From: Warburgia ugandensis
Taxonomy: Eukaryota; Streptophyta; Magnoliopsida; Canellales; Canellaceae
Reading direction: 5' to 3'
Length of the DNA stretch: 64,000 nucleotides
Assembly (NCBI GenBank): GCA_035236585.1
Contig: CP141139.1
Location: 40,433,217 to 40,497,216, forward strand
Both the position numbers and the translations under genes were made by a program. Positions 1 to 12,206 of this stretch are shown here, one piece after another (the first letter of the stretch is position 1; each line of letters starts with the position of its first letter). A model generated the notes under the pieces. The model saw nothing but the letters and a program-made list of their open reading frames with translations. It was not told where the DNA came from and did not search any database.

Positions 1-870
1 CAAGCTAGCCAAAAGCTTGATTTCTCTAATTTTCATGTCCAATATACTTCATTACATGTTCCTTTGATGTGTAGGAAAAACATGTGAAAGGACAAATGGT
101 GCGTGCAACCAACCATATGCAACACCACCTCTCCAAGATTGGTTATCATGGTTATAAGAAAAAGAAGTATAAGTGACAATTCAGTTCTATCTAACTGTAC
201 CTAAATTTTATTAATGTCTCTCTTGACAGCAAAAGAAGGCTGGGACCATAGATCCCATTGATCACGACCATCTTTGGAAAATGGTGCGTTCAAAGGGGCA
301 TAACTCCTAGACCTTTACTGATGAAAATGCTGCTTTAACTGCTTCAAGAATTGTATGTGGTTTTACCTGTCTATTTTTGCATCTCTTAAATTATAATATA
401 TATATATATATATATATGAAAATCATCATGTTCTATTAATTGCAAGTGTAGGAAGAGTTGACCCAGGAAAGTGGCACTACAAGGACTTTGAGTAGCACTG
501 ATCAAAGGGGGACATCCTGTATATGGCTATGGGCAATAAAGACAAGCACCCTGGCCAAGTAAGAGGCCAAGGGCACGATTTGGTTCCTTTCAAATTCTTC
601 CATAAAATAAGAAATCCTCCAATAGAGGACATGGAAGCATGGAAGGAGAATTTGTTGAATGTGCTATCCGAAGGTAAGGAACGATTTCTTTAAGAGCTCT
701 TGGGGTTTCAAAGGTCCAAGTCAAGACATTCCCCCTCAACCTCCATCTTACAATAGCTGCACTCCTCCATCTAATGAAGAGATGGAGGAACAACAATTGG
801 AAGCAGATGTCCCAATCAAAGAGATATTTATTGACATGCTTACCTTTTTTCTATTTCTTGTCTTAGCAAT
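1..870 (+). mobile_element. CACTA second-gene fragment (Transposase_24-like), decayed
   Basis: The plus strand carries broken pieces resembling the plant Transposase_24 (Ptta/En/Spm) protein, the second gene of many plant CACTA elements. A stretch near 230-350 reads TIDPIDHDHLWKMVRSKG followed by a degenerate FTDENAALTASRI, which fits the family's region between its DNA-binding-like and C-terminal parts. Near 523-579 it reads MAMGNKDKHPGQVRGQGHD, matching the family's conserved G-K-x-x-P-G-x-V-R-G-x-G motif. The reading frame changes between pieces and contains stops, so it is not functional. The terminal-type palindrome array follows at once (890-1,530), as expected for the 3' end of a CACTA element whose remainder lies left of the window. 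A short AT repeat (about 390-417) sits inside. The family call is fairly sure; the element limits are not visible. Confidence 0.6.
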
Positions 871-889
871 CTCCCACTACTATACACGA

Positions 890-1530
890 GGCTTTTAAAG
901 TTGGCATAAAGAAGTCGCTTATTTGACTATCGACTTCATAAATATTTTTCAAATTAGTTAAAAATAAATGACTTTAAAAATATAGACTTATGAAGTCGTT
1001 TAATTGTAAACGACTTTAAAAAACTAGCACAGAGAAGAAAATTTTTGTGACAAGGACTTTTAAAGTCATTTATAACTAAATGACCTTTAAAAGTCAAATA
1101 CTTTTGAAGTTATCTACCATAAGCAACTTCAAAAGGATGCCAATAAATTTGGTACAAAGATTATATTACGCGGGAATGGACTTTTAAAGTCATTTGTGTC
1201 TAATGACTCTAACATCAATAACTTTTGAAGTTGTTTAGTCATAAGTGACTTCAAAAGTATGCCAATAAATTTGGTGGGATGATTATATTTTACGCAAGAA
1301 TGGACTTTTAAAGTTATTTGACTCTAAATGACTTCAAATTTTAAAAAATTATGAAGTCATTTAGTAATAAATGACTTTAAAAGTTTGTTACTTTTGAGTC
1401 GCTTAGGTCAAGCAACTTCAAAAGTCCATTCCAACGTTACTTTTAAAGTCATTTAGTACCAAATGACTTCAAAAGTATATGTTTTTTAAAGTCATTTAGT
1501 ACTAAACAACTTCTAAAATCCATGTTCATC
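890..1530. repeat. Palindrome array of CACTA subterminal type
   Basis: About 640 bases are built of repeated short units such as GACTTTTAAAGTC and ATGACTTTAAAAGT, often as facing pairs with 5-15 bases between (for example around 1,435-1,475). The units occur in both orientations and vary by a few bases. The same motif recurs at 2,398-2,590, 6,480-6,560 and 15,415-15,965, always beside CACTA gene remnants. Arrays of short direct and inverted motifs just inside the ends are a known feature of CACTA elements, where the element's own proteins bind. That role here is inferred from position and pattern; no terminal inverted repeat pair could be fixed. Confidence 0.7.
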
Positions 1531-1728
1531 TATTAATAGCTGGCCACGTATCATTTTTTCTTATATCCTTTTCTTCGCACAGGTGGCATGACGACTTCCT
1601 TCTTGGTCCTAATGCTTCTCTCTTTTTCCCTTCTTGCTTTCCATTTTGGATAGTTTGAATGTTTGTGTCATGTAAAAAATTGTAAGTAAAAAATAACTCC
1701 TTTTGTCACAAATTGCTTTCTTGTTATT

Positions 1729-1836
<108 letters not shown>

Positions 1837-2039
1837 TTTCATTTTGTAGATCATGTGGGTTTTCTCACTACTAATGATAAGGTTAGGAAGTTTGTTAGAT
1901 TGTCTTGATTTCACAAAAATCATATGATTCCATTGCAAGTGACAACCACTTCTCTAACCCTCACTATTAGAGAAAGGAAAAACATTACGATTTGTGGTTC
2001 ACACCCAAAATTAGGGTTTGTTGAAGAGTGGTGGTTACA

Positions 2040-2042
<3 letters not shown>

Positions 2043-2120
<78 letters not shown>
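2043..2120. repeat. (CT)n microsatellite, 39 units
   Basis: A pure CT run of 78 bases, the second of a close pair. The segment between the runs is not itself repetitive, so these are two separate expansions or a duplicated seed. Confidence 0.97.
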
Positions 2121-2122
<2 letters not shown>

Positions 2123-2279
2123 ATAGAATGGGTGTCACCTAAATACTAGGCTAGGTTTTAATAAAAAAGAATAGATTCACTCTTTGATCATGTATTAATA
2201 AGATCTAATAATATGTAATATTTGATATATGTAACATTGGATGTAATAAAAGAAAATTATTTCCTTGTTGATGAGTTTG

Positions 2280-2310
<31 letters not shown>

Positions 2311-2397
2311 CATTGTGTATTTATGTAAGGTATTGTAATGTAGAAAAAGTAAATAAATATAATTTTAATATGAAAATTTTTAAAATAAAATAAAATC

Positions 2398-2590
2398 ATT
2401 TGATATAAATAACTTTAAAAGTTCATACTTTTAAAGATGTTTACATAAAATGACTTTAAAAGTATGAATACATAGAGTAAATAAATCTAATTTTAATGTG
2501 AAATATAAAAAAATTAAAGTCATTTAACTGTAAATGACTTTAAAATTTTGACCTTTTAAAGTCGTTTATATCAAACGACTTCAATTGTAT
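2398..2590. repeat. Palindrome array at left side of CACTA element
   Basis: Several facing copies of the ACTTTTAAAGT / ATGACTTTAAAAGT motif, such as CTTTTAAAGTCGTTTATATC next to AAACGACTTCAA near 2,550-2,583. It lies about 450 bases upstream of the TNP2 start, the distance expected for the 5' subterminal region of a CACTA element. Confidence 0.65.
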
Positions 2591-3037
2591 ATCTGTTTTA
2601 AGAATTATTTCATTGATTTTTGCCGTGCCTTTTTTATCTGTGTCTATGATTTGTGTACAAAAACTAAGCTGGATTTGTATTTCACTACTCTAAACCAAAT
2701 CCTACCTGTGAATTAGAACTACATTCACAAATTTAGGGTTAGTATCGATTTTTGAGTGTTGGTTAGTATCTCTTCATTTGTATCATATGTATTATGCATA
2801 TTTGAAGAATTTTTATAAGGTTATGGGTTAGAATTTTTTCTTTTTAAAGTTAAATTTCATTCTTAAATATGTTTGTCATATTTTGCCTTTTTTTCACTGT
2901 TAATTGAAAATTTCCATGAAATGTAGTTATTTCAAATACTTTTAATTCTTGTATAACTAATGTTTAGTAAAATGCCTAACCTAATCTTTTCATGTCTAAC
3001 AATTCTCCACATAGATTTGCGTCAATTTCTTATGATA

Positions 3038-6000
3038 ATGGACAAATAAGCTAGGATGATTGCGAGAAGAGCAATAAAAAAAATATGAGGTAATAGAAAA
3101 TTTCATAGAGTTCACACTTAAGGCAAGTGTTGATCATAATTGCATGCATTGTCCATGCTAAAAATGTGGAAACTCGAAAAAAGTAACTGTAGGGGTGTTG
3201 AGAGAACACTTGTGCTTCAATGGATTCGATGAAAGCTACCACCCATGGATTTGGCATGGACAAGAACTTTTGCATGGGCACTCGACAAGGCCTAAAAGAT
3301 ATGATCATGATACTATAGGAAGTGTTAGAGACTATACAGCTATACCAATGGTTTGAGATGCATATGATGACTTCTAGGATGACCCTACACAATTTCATAC
3401 TACATTAAAGGAAGATGGGCCATTGTATCATGTGTGTAAAGATTACACCAAGCAGTCAACAGTGATAGAACTTTATAACTTGAGATCAAGATTTGGTTTT
3501 TTAGATCAAGGTTTTATAGAAGTCTTGAAAGTAGTGCGTAAGTTGCTACCGAAGGATAATAAATTGGTGAGCTCCATATGGGAGGCAAAGAAAACCCTGG
3601 CTGAACTAAGGTTGAAGTATGAGAAGATACATGTGTGTCCCCAATGATTACATCTTGTATGGAAAAAAGCACATGGATAAAACTACATACCCAACTTGTG
3701 GACAACCAAGATGGAAGTTAAAGAAGAATTCAGCTGAGATAAGTACAAGCATTCCTACAAAGGTTGTATGGTACTTCCCTCCTATTCCAAAGTTCAAAAG
3801 AATGTTTTGTATAAGAGAAACAGCAAAGAAATTAGTGTAGCATGCCAATGACAGAGGAGCTGATAGCTTTTAATTCCATTCATTAAATAGCCCAGTATAG
3901 AAGCTCGTAGACTTCATGTGGCCTAATTTTGGTGAAGAACCTAGAAACCTACAACTTGCATTATCTGCAGATGGGATTAATCCTCATAGTTTTATGAGCA
4001 GCAAGTATAGTTGTTGGCTTGTTATATTAGTTTGTTACAACCTCCCACCATCTCTATGCATTAAGAGGATGTTCATGATGCTAACTATGTTGATATTGGG
4101 TCAAAAGTAGCTAGGGAATGACATTGACATGTACTTGTCTCCCTTGATCTCTGATCTTGAGACATTATAGGATGTAGGTGTTCAAGCATACAATGCATAT
4201 AAGAAAGAGTTATTCACCCAAAAGTCTATACTATTGTGGACAAAGCATGTACTATCTATAGTGATCAAACATGTGTTGTATGACTTAAACATGGTAGGAA
4301 AATGGTATTCCTTAAGCACAGAAGATGGTTGCATAGATACCATCGATATCATTATAAGAAGGGTGAATTTAATAGGAGTGTAGAGACAAGGACACCTCCA
4401 AAGATGTTGACAAGACGATAAGTATTGGAGCAAGTTGGAAGAAAGTAATTGTAGAAGTTGTTGGAATAAGAAATCGATATTGTTTTTTATGAAAATCACT
4501 ACATCTATGCCATGTGCTTGATGCCAGGCACATTAAGAAGAATGTGTGTGAAAGCTTGACCAATACCTTGCTTAATATTCCAGGAAAAACAAAGGATGGA
4601 CTTGCAGCTTGAATGGATCTTATGAACATGGGTTTGAAGAGGGGGTAGCACCCAGAAGATAGGGGCAATAGAGGAACATACCTACTTAAGGCAAATTATA
4701 AGCTCAATAGAAAGGAGAGGAGAATAATTTGTAAAACCTTGTTCAAGTTCAAAGTCCCAAACTCCTACTCTTCAAACTTTAAAAACATTGTCTCCATAGA
4801 AGAACTAAAATTATTACAGATGAAGCCCCACGATTACAATGTATTGATGCAACAACTACTACCCATAGCAATACGTTCAACGTTACTGGACAAAGTTAGG
4901 GAACTATACAAAATTTTACTACTTCTTTAATGTTTTGTGCAAGAAGGTGGTGGATATATCAAAGTTATAAGAAATTTAAGGTCATCTAGTGACAACTTTA
5001 TCTGAGCTTGAGACAATCTTCCCACCCTCCTTCTTTGACATCATGGTACACTTAACAGTGCACCTCATTGATAACGTCAAACTCTGTGGGCCAGTTTACG
5101 TGTGATGGATGTACCTATTTGAGAGGTACATGAAAATTGTAAAAGGGTATGTCCTTAATCACAACCAACCCAAAGGGTGTATAGTCAAATGTTATATTGC
5201 AGATGAAGCAATGGAGTTATACACAGAGTACTTAGCAGGACTAAATGCGATTGGAATCCTACAAAAGAAATAATTGGTTGCATTTCATGATCCCAAGGTT
5301 GGCAAACCTCTATCGAGTTGTCGTGTATCTACCATTGACTATAAAGAATGGGACCAGTCACATCTTTATATTTTGTGAAATGTTGATGAACTCCAACCAT
5401 GCATTTAATAAGTTCATCACGCATGCACTTATGTAAAATTTAATTGTTAATGGTTACATTTTCTTTGATTACTCTATCAATTTATGTGCGTGTGTGTATG
5501 TGTAGTGAACACATAGATGTACTCAAAGAAAAGAATCCAAGTTATGCAAAGTAACAAAAGTGATTATAATTTGAGCATTGTCACACTTTTAATAATTGGT
5601 TGTGTAAGAAGGTAAAATGAAATAATTCTCACTTAATATTAATTAAAAAACTACATTATATATGTACATATAATCTTACGTAAGCCAACTTAATATGAAT
5701 ATACACAGATTCAAGATCAGCGAGAAGTAGCAGGCAATGGTATATCAGATACCTTGGGCTAGATGGCGATGGGGCCATGACCAGAGTAATAAAATATACC
5801 AGATATATCATCAATGGTTATCACTTTTACACGAAAGACTGTGATAACTCAAGAGTGTAACAAAATAGTGGAGTTAACTTAGTCGTCAATGCTACATTCT
5901 TTTCCAGTTCAAATGATAATAGGCCAATAGTGGTGGATGATATTTATTACATGGTTATAAGAGAGATTTGGGCCTTGGATTATACTTTCAAAATTATGGT

Positions 6001-6370
6001 TGTGTTTAAGTGTCATTGGATAGAACATAACAACATCAAAACTAATGCCCTTAGATTGACATTGCTTGACATCAATAGGATTAGCTATAAAAATGATCAA
6101 TTTATTTTGGCATCTCAAGCAAAACAAGTATTTTACCCACAATACGAACGTGATGACAGGTGGTCAACTATTTTATGATCCTATCCGAGGGATTTTTATG
6201 ATGAAGGTGACCTAGTAGATACTAAAATAAATTATCCTTTCATTACCAAAATAATCCCATCAATCAAAGTAATACTTGGTGAGAATAAGGATCATGTGTG
6301 TAACAATGGGGAGGAGGGTGCTTGGGTTTGAAAACTATATGTAGTTGGAAGTGTGTGGAATGCATTAATG
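3038..6370 (+). pseudogene. TNP2 transposase of a CACTA transposon (decayed)
   Basis: Remnant of the main CACTA transposase, which cuts and moves the element in the nucleus. The start chosen is ATG at 3,038, where MDK begins as in family members. In order: transposase-associated domain with HCPC-type cysteines and HLCFNGFDESYHPWIWHG (about 3,095-3,265); TNP2 core (about 3,390-4,680), with EKIHVCPNDYILYGKKH, PRWKLKK, FGEEPRNLQLALSADGINPH and SYHPW-type signatures, then WLHRYHRYHYKKGEFNRS; the DUF4218 region with QQLLPIAIRSTL and HDYNVLMQQ (about 4,820-5,240); and, after a gap, DUF4216 with KNDQFILASQAKQVFYPQ (about 5,700-6,220). Several in-frame stops (the first right after MDK) and frame changes show it is dead. 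The gap at about 5,440-5,700 may be an old intron. Domain content and order are complete, so this was a full-length gene before decay. Confidence 0.85.
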
Positions 6371-6479
6371 AGACGCAATATATTATATATATATATATAT
6401 ATATATAATTTCATATTTATAATTAGCTCTTTTATCATAAGCTATATGGATTGATAAGTGAGCTATATGTGTGTACAAA

Positions 6480-6560
6480 GTTGTTTACACTAAACAACTT
6501 CTTTAAATGACTTTAAAAGTGGACACTTTTAAAGTTGTTTAAACTAAACAACTTCTTTAT
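6480..6560. repeat. Short palindrome cluster downstream of TNP2
   Basis: Two or three facing copies of the same motif as the larger arrays (GACTTTAAAAGT facing ACTTTTAAAGTTGTTTA). Because it lies between the two CACTA genes, it is either an internal copy or the remains of another element's end. Confidence 0.55.
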
Positions 6561-6698
6561 GTAAGATCAAATTTAGCACCAAGAACAATCAACCAAATTT
6601 ACACTAATCATTATGTAACATCTTTGATTTTTAAAAAACAATTTACAAAAGTTTTGAATTAAATGCAATCAGTGTCAAGTAAACTTTATTTTAAGAAC
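6549..6698 (+). repeat. 150-bp direct repeat, copy 1
   Basis: Starts CAACTTCTTTATGTA and ends TTTAAGAAC; a second copy lies at 7,105-7,254 in the same orientation with about nine in ten bases the same by eye. Both contain ACTAATCATTATGTAACATC. The copy begins at the edge of the palindrome cluster, suggesting duplication of an element end. Confidence 0.85.
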
Positions 6699-6711
6699 TA
6701 CACACACTCTC

Positions 6712-6714
<3 letters not shown>

Positions 6715-6778
<64 letters not shown>
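6715..6778. repeat. (CT)n microsatellite, 32 units
   Basis: A pure CT run of 64 bases preceded by a short CA/CT mix. It lies directly after copy 1 of the 150-bp repeat and is absent after copy 2, so it expanded or arrived after the duplication. Confidence 0.95.
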
Positions 6779-6779
<1 letters not shown>

Positions 6780-7104
6780 ATACACACACTTCCCACCTCA
6801 TAAATTAATCATTCATTTTTCTTAAAGTTATTTTATTACTATAGTTTTTGTACTTATTTGGTTATCACAATTCTTTAGTTCTATAGGAGTGTTTCTACAA
6901 TATTTTGTGGCACAAGTAAACTTTGGAAGCTTAGTGTCAAACTAAGAAGTCCAACCTATAATGCTTCTTATGAATGACCATTACCAACCTAGCTATTTGA
7001 TCATACTCAATGTGGGATGCATTTTTCCCACTAAGAGATGTGAACTTGAAGTAGTGGCATATATTTTTTTAATTAAAAATATTTATAAAGTCTTTTATAC
7101 TAAA

Positions 7105-7254
7105 CAACTTCTTTATGTACAATCAAATTTAGCACCAAAAATGATCTACCAAATTTACACTAATCATTATGTAACATCTTTGATTTTTATATAACAATTT
7201 ACCATAATTTTGAATTATGTAAAATTAATGTCAAGTAAACTTTAATTTAAGAAC
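7105..7254 (+). repeat. 150-bp direct repeat, copy 2
   Basis: Second copy of the repeat at 6,549-6,698, same strand, 556 bases downstream. The sequence between the copies (6,699-7,104) has no recognisable gene. Confidence 0.85.
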
Positions 7255-7259
7255 ATCTT

Positions 7260-8751
7260 TGATTTTTTCTTTTGTTTTCATACCAATAGCACATTTCCTA
7301 ACTCTCCCTAGTAATAATCATTGATGAAACAATCCAAATAACAACCCCAAATTCTACATTCCATTCCATATAATTTTATAATTTTATTTTGAATGAAACA
7401 AATTAAGAATTTTGCATTTTGAGTTTCTTGTAATTGACCTTTTGAAACATACTTATTTTACACTTAAAACCTTAATATTTGGAATGTACATGTTGAGATG
7501 ATTCCAATGATACTAATTTTACAAGAAACAAATTTCAAACGAAGAAGTTATGATGTTTTGAATACGGGGGATAGTTTAGGAAAAACAAAAAAGCCTATAA
7601 TAAGGGGGTCATTTTGATATTGGCATCCCTCTCTTAATAACCTAAAACCCAACGACCTAAAACCTGATCGACCACTCCATCCCTCTGATCATCAGTTCCA
7701 TCTTCTTCCCCATCTTCTCAGTGACCCACAAACGACCTCCATGCACCCTAATGTCCCACCGACAAAGCGTAAAAGCCCCGGGTTTTCCCTCTGATCTAGC
7801 CAATCACACCACCGACCACTGCCCAATCATGCCCAATCAGCCTAATCTCCCACCAGTAGTGCACCAAAGACCCTGGCTTTCCCTTTGATCCAACCAATCA
7901 TGCCTGACCATTGACCAATGACCAATCGCACTTGATCACGACTTTCTCCCACCAGTAATGCATAAAAGCCCTTGACTTTCCCTTTGACACAATCAGTCGC
8001 ACCCGACCACCTACCAATCATGCCTGATCACCATTATCTCCCACCAGCAATGTGCAAAAGCCCCTAGCTTTACCTCTAACACTACTAATTGCGCCAGACC
8101 ACCAGCCAATCTTGCCTGATCACCACTATCTCTCATTAACACTATGCGAAAGCCCTTGGCTTTCCCTCTAATCCAGCCAATCAAGCCCAACCACTGACCA
8201 ATCACACTTGATCACCCTGATCTCCTACTAGCAATTGCACAAAACCCTTAGCTTTCCCTCTAACATCACCAATCGCACCCGACCACAAACCACTTGCATC
8301 TTTGTTTTAGTTAAGAAAATTGATGTATACTATTCCTCGCATAAGACTCCATTTGTAGGGTTGTTTTGGATTGGATCTATGATATGATCATATATGTGTT
8401 TTATATTATGTTTGTTATCTCTTCAATTTGCATGAATAGTTGAGATTTAGCATGATTAGCTTGACTTTGTAAATATGCATACTTCCATTGATTTTTCCTA
8501 GTTGTATGCTTTAACGATCTTGGAAATCATGTGAATTTAGTAACTTGTGATTTTTACGTGATTCATATATTTGGAAAGTTAGTATACTTTGTTTTTATTA
8601 TAAGAATGTATGATGACATCCTGCATAATTGGAAGTATATGATTTCATGAATTGATATGATAAATTAGCAAATTGAGATACTTACTAAATATAGATTTTT
8701 GGAAAGTTTCTAAAAATAGAATACTGCTATTCTAAAATTGTGTTGTTGGAA
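7260..8751 (+). mobile_element. Probable piece of an older LTR, left of the solo LTR
   Basis: No coding signal. The stretch near 7,530-7,640 (GAAGAAGTTATGATG, then a run ending in GGGGGTCATTTTGATAT and GGCATCCC) resembles in order the centre of the solo LTR that follows (GAAGAAGTTACGGCCG, then GGCCGTTTTGATAACGGCACCCC). I infer an older LTR of a related family. It appears to resume after the solo LTR near 11,264 (GGTAGTATGGATTGGCCTC resembles the promoter-distal part of the same LTRs). Ends not found; fossil state. Confidence 0.4.
7753..8296 (+). repeat. 92-bp tandem repeat, about six units
   Basis: Units begin TCTCCCACCAG, followed about ten bases later by AAAAGCCC and GGCTTTCCCTCT. Starts read at about 7,753, 7,846, 7,945, 8,037, 8,129 and 8,221, giving a period of 92 with one 99-base unit. 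Units differ from one another by roughly a fifth of bases, so the array is not recent. It lies in LTR-like DNA just left of the solo LTR. Confidence 0.85.
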
Positions 8752-11258
8752 TGTAATGCCCGAGCAATTTAAGCTATTTTTAACAAAAATTGGACATTTT
8801 ATGGGAAATAAACTGTGTTGAATTTTTTACTTTATTTAAAATATTAAATGAAGGAATTAGTGAGTAAACTTAGTACCCTTAGATTCTACTTGAAAAATGG
8901 AATCCAACACCTCAAAGAACGCCGAAAACGGAGTTCGTATGAAGAAGTTACGGCCGTTTAAAGATTAGGGGTATTTTTGTAAATTAAACAGAAAACGAAA
9001 AAGGCAGAAAACACAAGGGGCCGTTTTGATAACGGCACCCCATCGTCTTCTTCCTCTATATTTCTCCAGAAACCCTGGTTTCTAGAGAAATCTACTACCG
9101 CCAATGGCAGCACCGCCATAGCAGGACTATAAAAAGCCCTATTGCTCCCTCTCCAGAACGGTAGTTTTCCGGCCATTCTGAGACTGGGGTTTCCGACAAA
9201 ATTGGAAACCCGTCTCTATGCAGTTTTTCAGCAACAGCCAGGCCCTAGTCAGGCCGGCCATTCCATTCCTGTCTCCCCATTTCCCCTCTCTTCTCTTTTC
9301 CGATCTGAGCACTGGGGTTTTTCCCCTTCATTGAGATTTCCAACGACAGAGGAATTCCAGAACCAGAACGGGCTCTACCACCAGTGATAGGCACTCCCCA
9401 GCTGCCCAGTTAAGCCGTCTTTCCTTGGTTCTTCCCCTTTTTAGGCTAGATCCATGCTGGATCTAGCATTCCCAGACATTTTCCAGCCAGATTCCCTGGC
9501 CGGAAAACACTACAAGACCGATTCCAACCGGCCCTGCACGAACAAGGCGTCCCAGGGATGCCATGCTCCACGTACACCTAGGACAGGGTCCCTGGGATGG
9601 GTTCCGGGCATACGATAGTGCGTACACTGTCCCAGGTGCAGCCTTCGAGTGTGCACGTGACATAGGGCACGAGTCCTGGCGCAACCAGGATGCATGGGTG
9701 TCCTGGGAACTAGGACATGCGGACCCAATGAGACTTTAAAATTAGGATCAAAGGACAATTTACAGAGTTTAACTATTGAATAGCATATCCATATCATAGG
9801 ATCTAGCCTGACAATGAATTAGGCAAGGACCCATGGACCCTAAAAGGCAAATTTAGCGATCTAATTTCTAGATAGATCGAAATTGATAAAAGACTCTTGG
9901 TATCCATTCATACCCAGGAGTTTATAAATGAGACCCAGGGACGGGTTGAGTGATAAAGGACACAACTCCAGGAGACTTTGAGGTAGGTGATCTATCGCTA
10001 CTAGACTTTTAAAAAGAGCCATGATTGTTTTGAGATTGCATGCTTTAAGTATAAGTTATATGACTTGTTTAGCATGACTTAATCTTATAAACAAATTCAG
10101 CATGCATATGACAAATACATTATGCATAGACATGTTTTGCAAAAAATTGCATATATTGCATGATTTGTGAGCATTGAGTTCTTGAAAAATTGCATGTCAT
10201 TGAGGGTTACCAAAAGATGCTGGGTAGGCAGTTGTGAGGGACCCAAAGAGGACAGGTTTTGAAAAAGAGGCTTTCGCTTATTTGATCTTATATGATTTGG
10301 GCTAATAAGCTCGTGGACGCTATGCCGAGAGTTCTAGGTTGGCCTCCAGCCTCTACCACTATTAGGTGGAAGAGGTACCACGCCCAAAAAGGACAATGTC
10401 CCTACGTCGACTGCATGTGGTACAGGGGGCTACCATTGGTGTCACGGCACTGGGTCGATGTGTCATATGCCCCATGGAGGCTATGAACGAGTGTCCTCAG
10501 GTACCTGGGAACCACACGGCGGCGAGGTTGTGGGCATAGTTGGGCCCTATGATTTGAGGACTTACTTGCATTGCATATGGCATAACATGAGGTTGGTCGA
10601 CCATACCATACCATATATCCATGAGTTGGATTCAGTTGAGCATCTTATGCATATCATTATGTTTATGATATATATATATGATACTTTCAACTTGGATTAT
10701 GTGATTCTTTAAGTCATTAGTATTCCCGTTTGACAATAGTTTTTAATCTCAATATTGAACATGAGTGTTCAAACATGCACATGTTTTGAAAGAGCATATG
10801 ATTTTAAGCATAGCATGCATTGTAAAACTAGTAGTGATAGACTCCTACTGAGTATAGTATATACTCACCCTATCCTTAACATTTTTTAGGATAGTTCCAT
10901 TCACAAGTAAAGGACACTTATGTTAGTGCTACGAGCAAGAAAAATCAAAAGGGGACAATTATACATGTAAGTAAACACTCTACCCTTTGGACATGTATTT
11001 GTATTTAATTACAGTTGGGCTGTGAGCTATGACTGGATAGACCTAGGAAAACATCTATGATTTCTGAAGTTTTTCAAAAACTAATTTGGTTGTTGTGAAA
11101 GCAAATGACACTCGGGGTTTTCAAAATGAGTTTAAAACTAAAGATTTTTTGCTGCATTGCACAGTTTTTATAAAATGGTTTTCGAATAGGGATGCATCCT
11201 GCCCTAGGGAATTTAGATCTTGCATTTAAAAATGCATGAAAAAACCCAAGTCGTCACA
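8752..11258 (+). mobile_element. Solo LTR (Ty3/gypsy-type), with 5-bp target duplication
   Basis: The 2,507-bp stretch begins TGTAATGCCCGAGCAATTT and ends AAGTCGTCACA, and is flanked on both sides by TGGAA (8,747-8,751 and 11,259-11,263). It is homologous, in the opposite orientation, to both LTRs of the element at 19,975-28,980. No internal domain is attached, so it is a solo LTR left by recombination between the two LTRs of a former full element. It interrupts an older LTR-like sequence inside the CACTA element. A fossil; no coding capacity. Confidence 0.93.
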
Positions 11259-11263
11259 TGGAA

Positions 11264-11754
11264 ACTTTGTTATGCCTAATAAAATAGCTAGGTTATGAAA
11301 AAGAATGCTTTGATAACTTAAGATTATTGAGGTTGAAATCATGTTGTTGGGTATGACGATACCCAGGATGCATGATTTTGACATGCTAAAGTGCGTGTTG
11401 GGCTAAGGGGTAGTATGGATTGGCCTCATGCCCCATGACCACTATGAGAGTGGAATGGTCCAACTCCACACAGTTGTAATTTTCTCAACTAGTGGAAAGC
11501 ATTACATGCTAAGGAAAGGTGACCTAAATGTAACTTCATGACAAGAACTAGTAAACGGCTTTACACCCTTAGCCTAAAAGCATTACATGCTAAATAAAAT
11601 GAGTCAAACAATACTATACCTAAGGGAATATAAACCCCACTAGAAGGCATGTTACACTTGGCTTAGAGTAAACTAAAAGCATCTACCAACCTACCTAAAA
11701 TTCTCAAAATTGATCAATAGGTGGTCCAAGTACAAGCTTGATCATCTAGATAAG
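11264..11754 (+). other. Right part of the older LTR-like sequence; no gene seen
   Basis: Continuation of the LTR-like DNA interrupted by the solo LTR; the segment about 11,390-11,480 resembles the GC-richer central part of the related LTRs. The end of this older sequence was not found. No coding signal. Confidence 0.35.
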
Positions 11755-11809
11755 AATGACTTGTAATGCGTTTCTAGAAATGGGTATGAACAAGATGCAA
11801 CAAGACATA
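11755..11809 (+). repeat. 55-bp direct repeat, copy 1 (possible exon duplicate)
   Basis: Matches 12,207-12,261 at all but about six bases. Read in one frame both copies give a short stretch around MNKMQQDI, so this may be a duplicated fragment of the CACTA second gene. The 397 bases between carry no other clear signal. Confidence 0.7.
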
Positions 11810-12206
11810 TTTGCAAGTTTAACTTGAGCATGTGTTTAAGCTAACAGATTAGGATTTTCAATATTTGAAGAGTGAGCCTTACATCTTGGGATTTGATTTA
11901 TGAGTTATTAGAGAAGTTGTCTATATATTTATTTTGGTGCAGTGGACTCATTTTTGTTTGGTGGAATGTATTATGATGTGGTTGTGACTAGAAGTTCTAA
12001 GATGTGGTAAGTTGTATGTATTTGTTTTGAAAATAATGAAAATTTATTTGTATTGTCTATTAAGTGTTCTACATGCATGCATGCATTAAATGTACATATG
12101 TCCAAAAAATAGAGGAAACTTTGCCAAATTTTTGGTAGGAATGAGACACTCATTCTACTATATAATCATTGTGTTTGTGATAGAAATGACTCAGGATTTT
12201 GATAAT

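Noticed and set aside
9142-10712. Several open frames on both strands inside the solo LTR
   Set aside because: They match the non-coding LTRs of the same family and have no recognisable domain.
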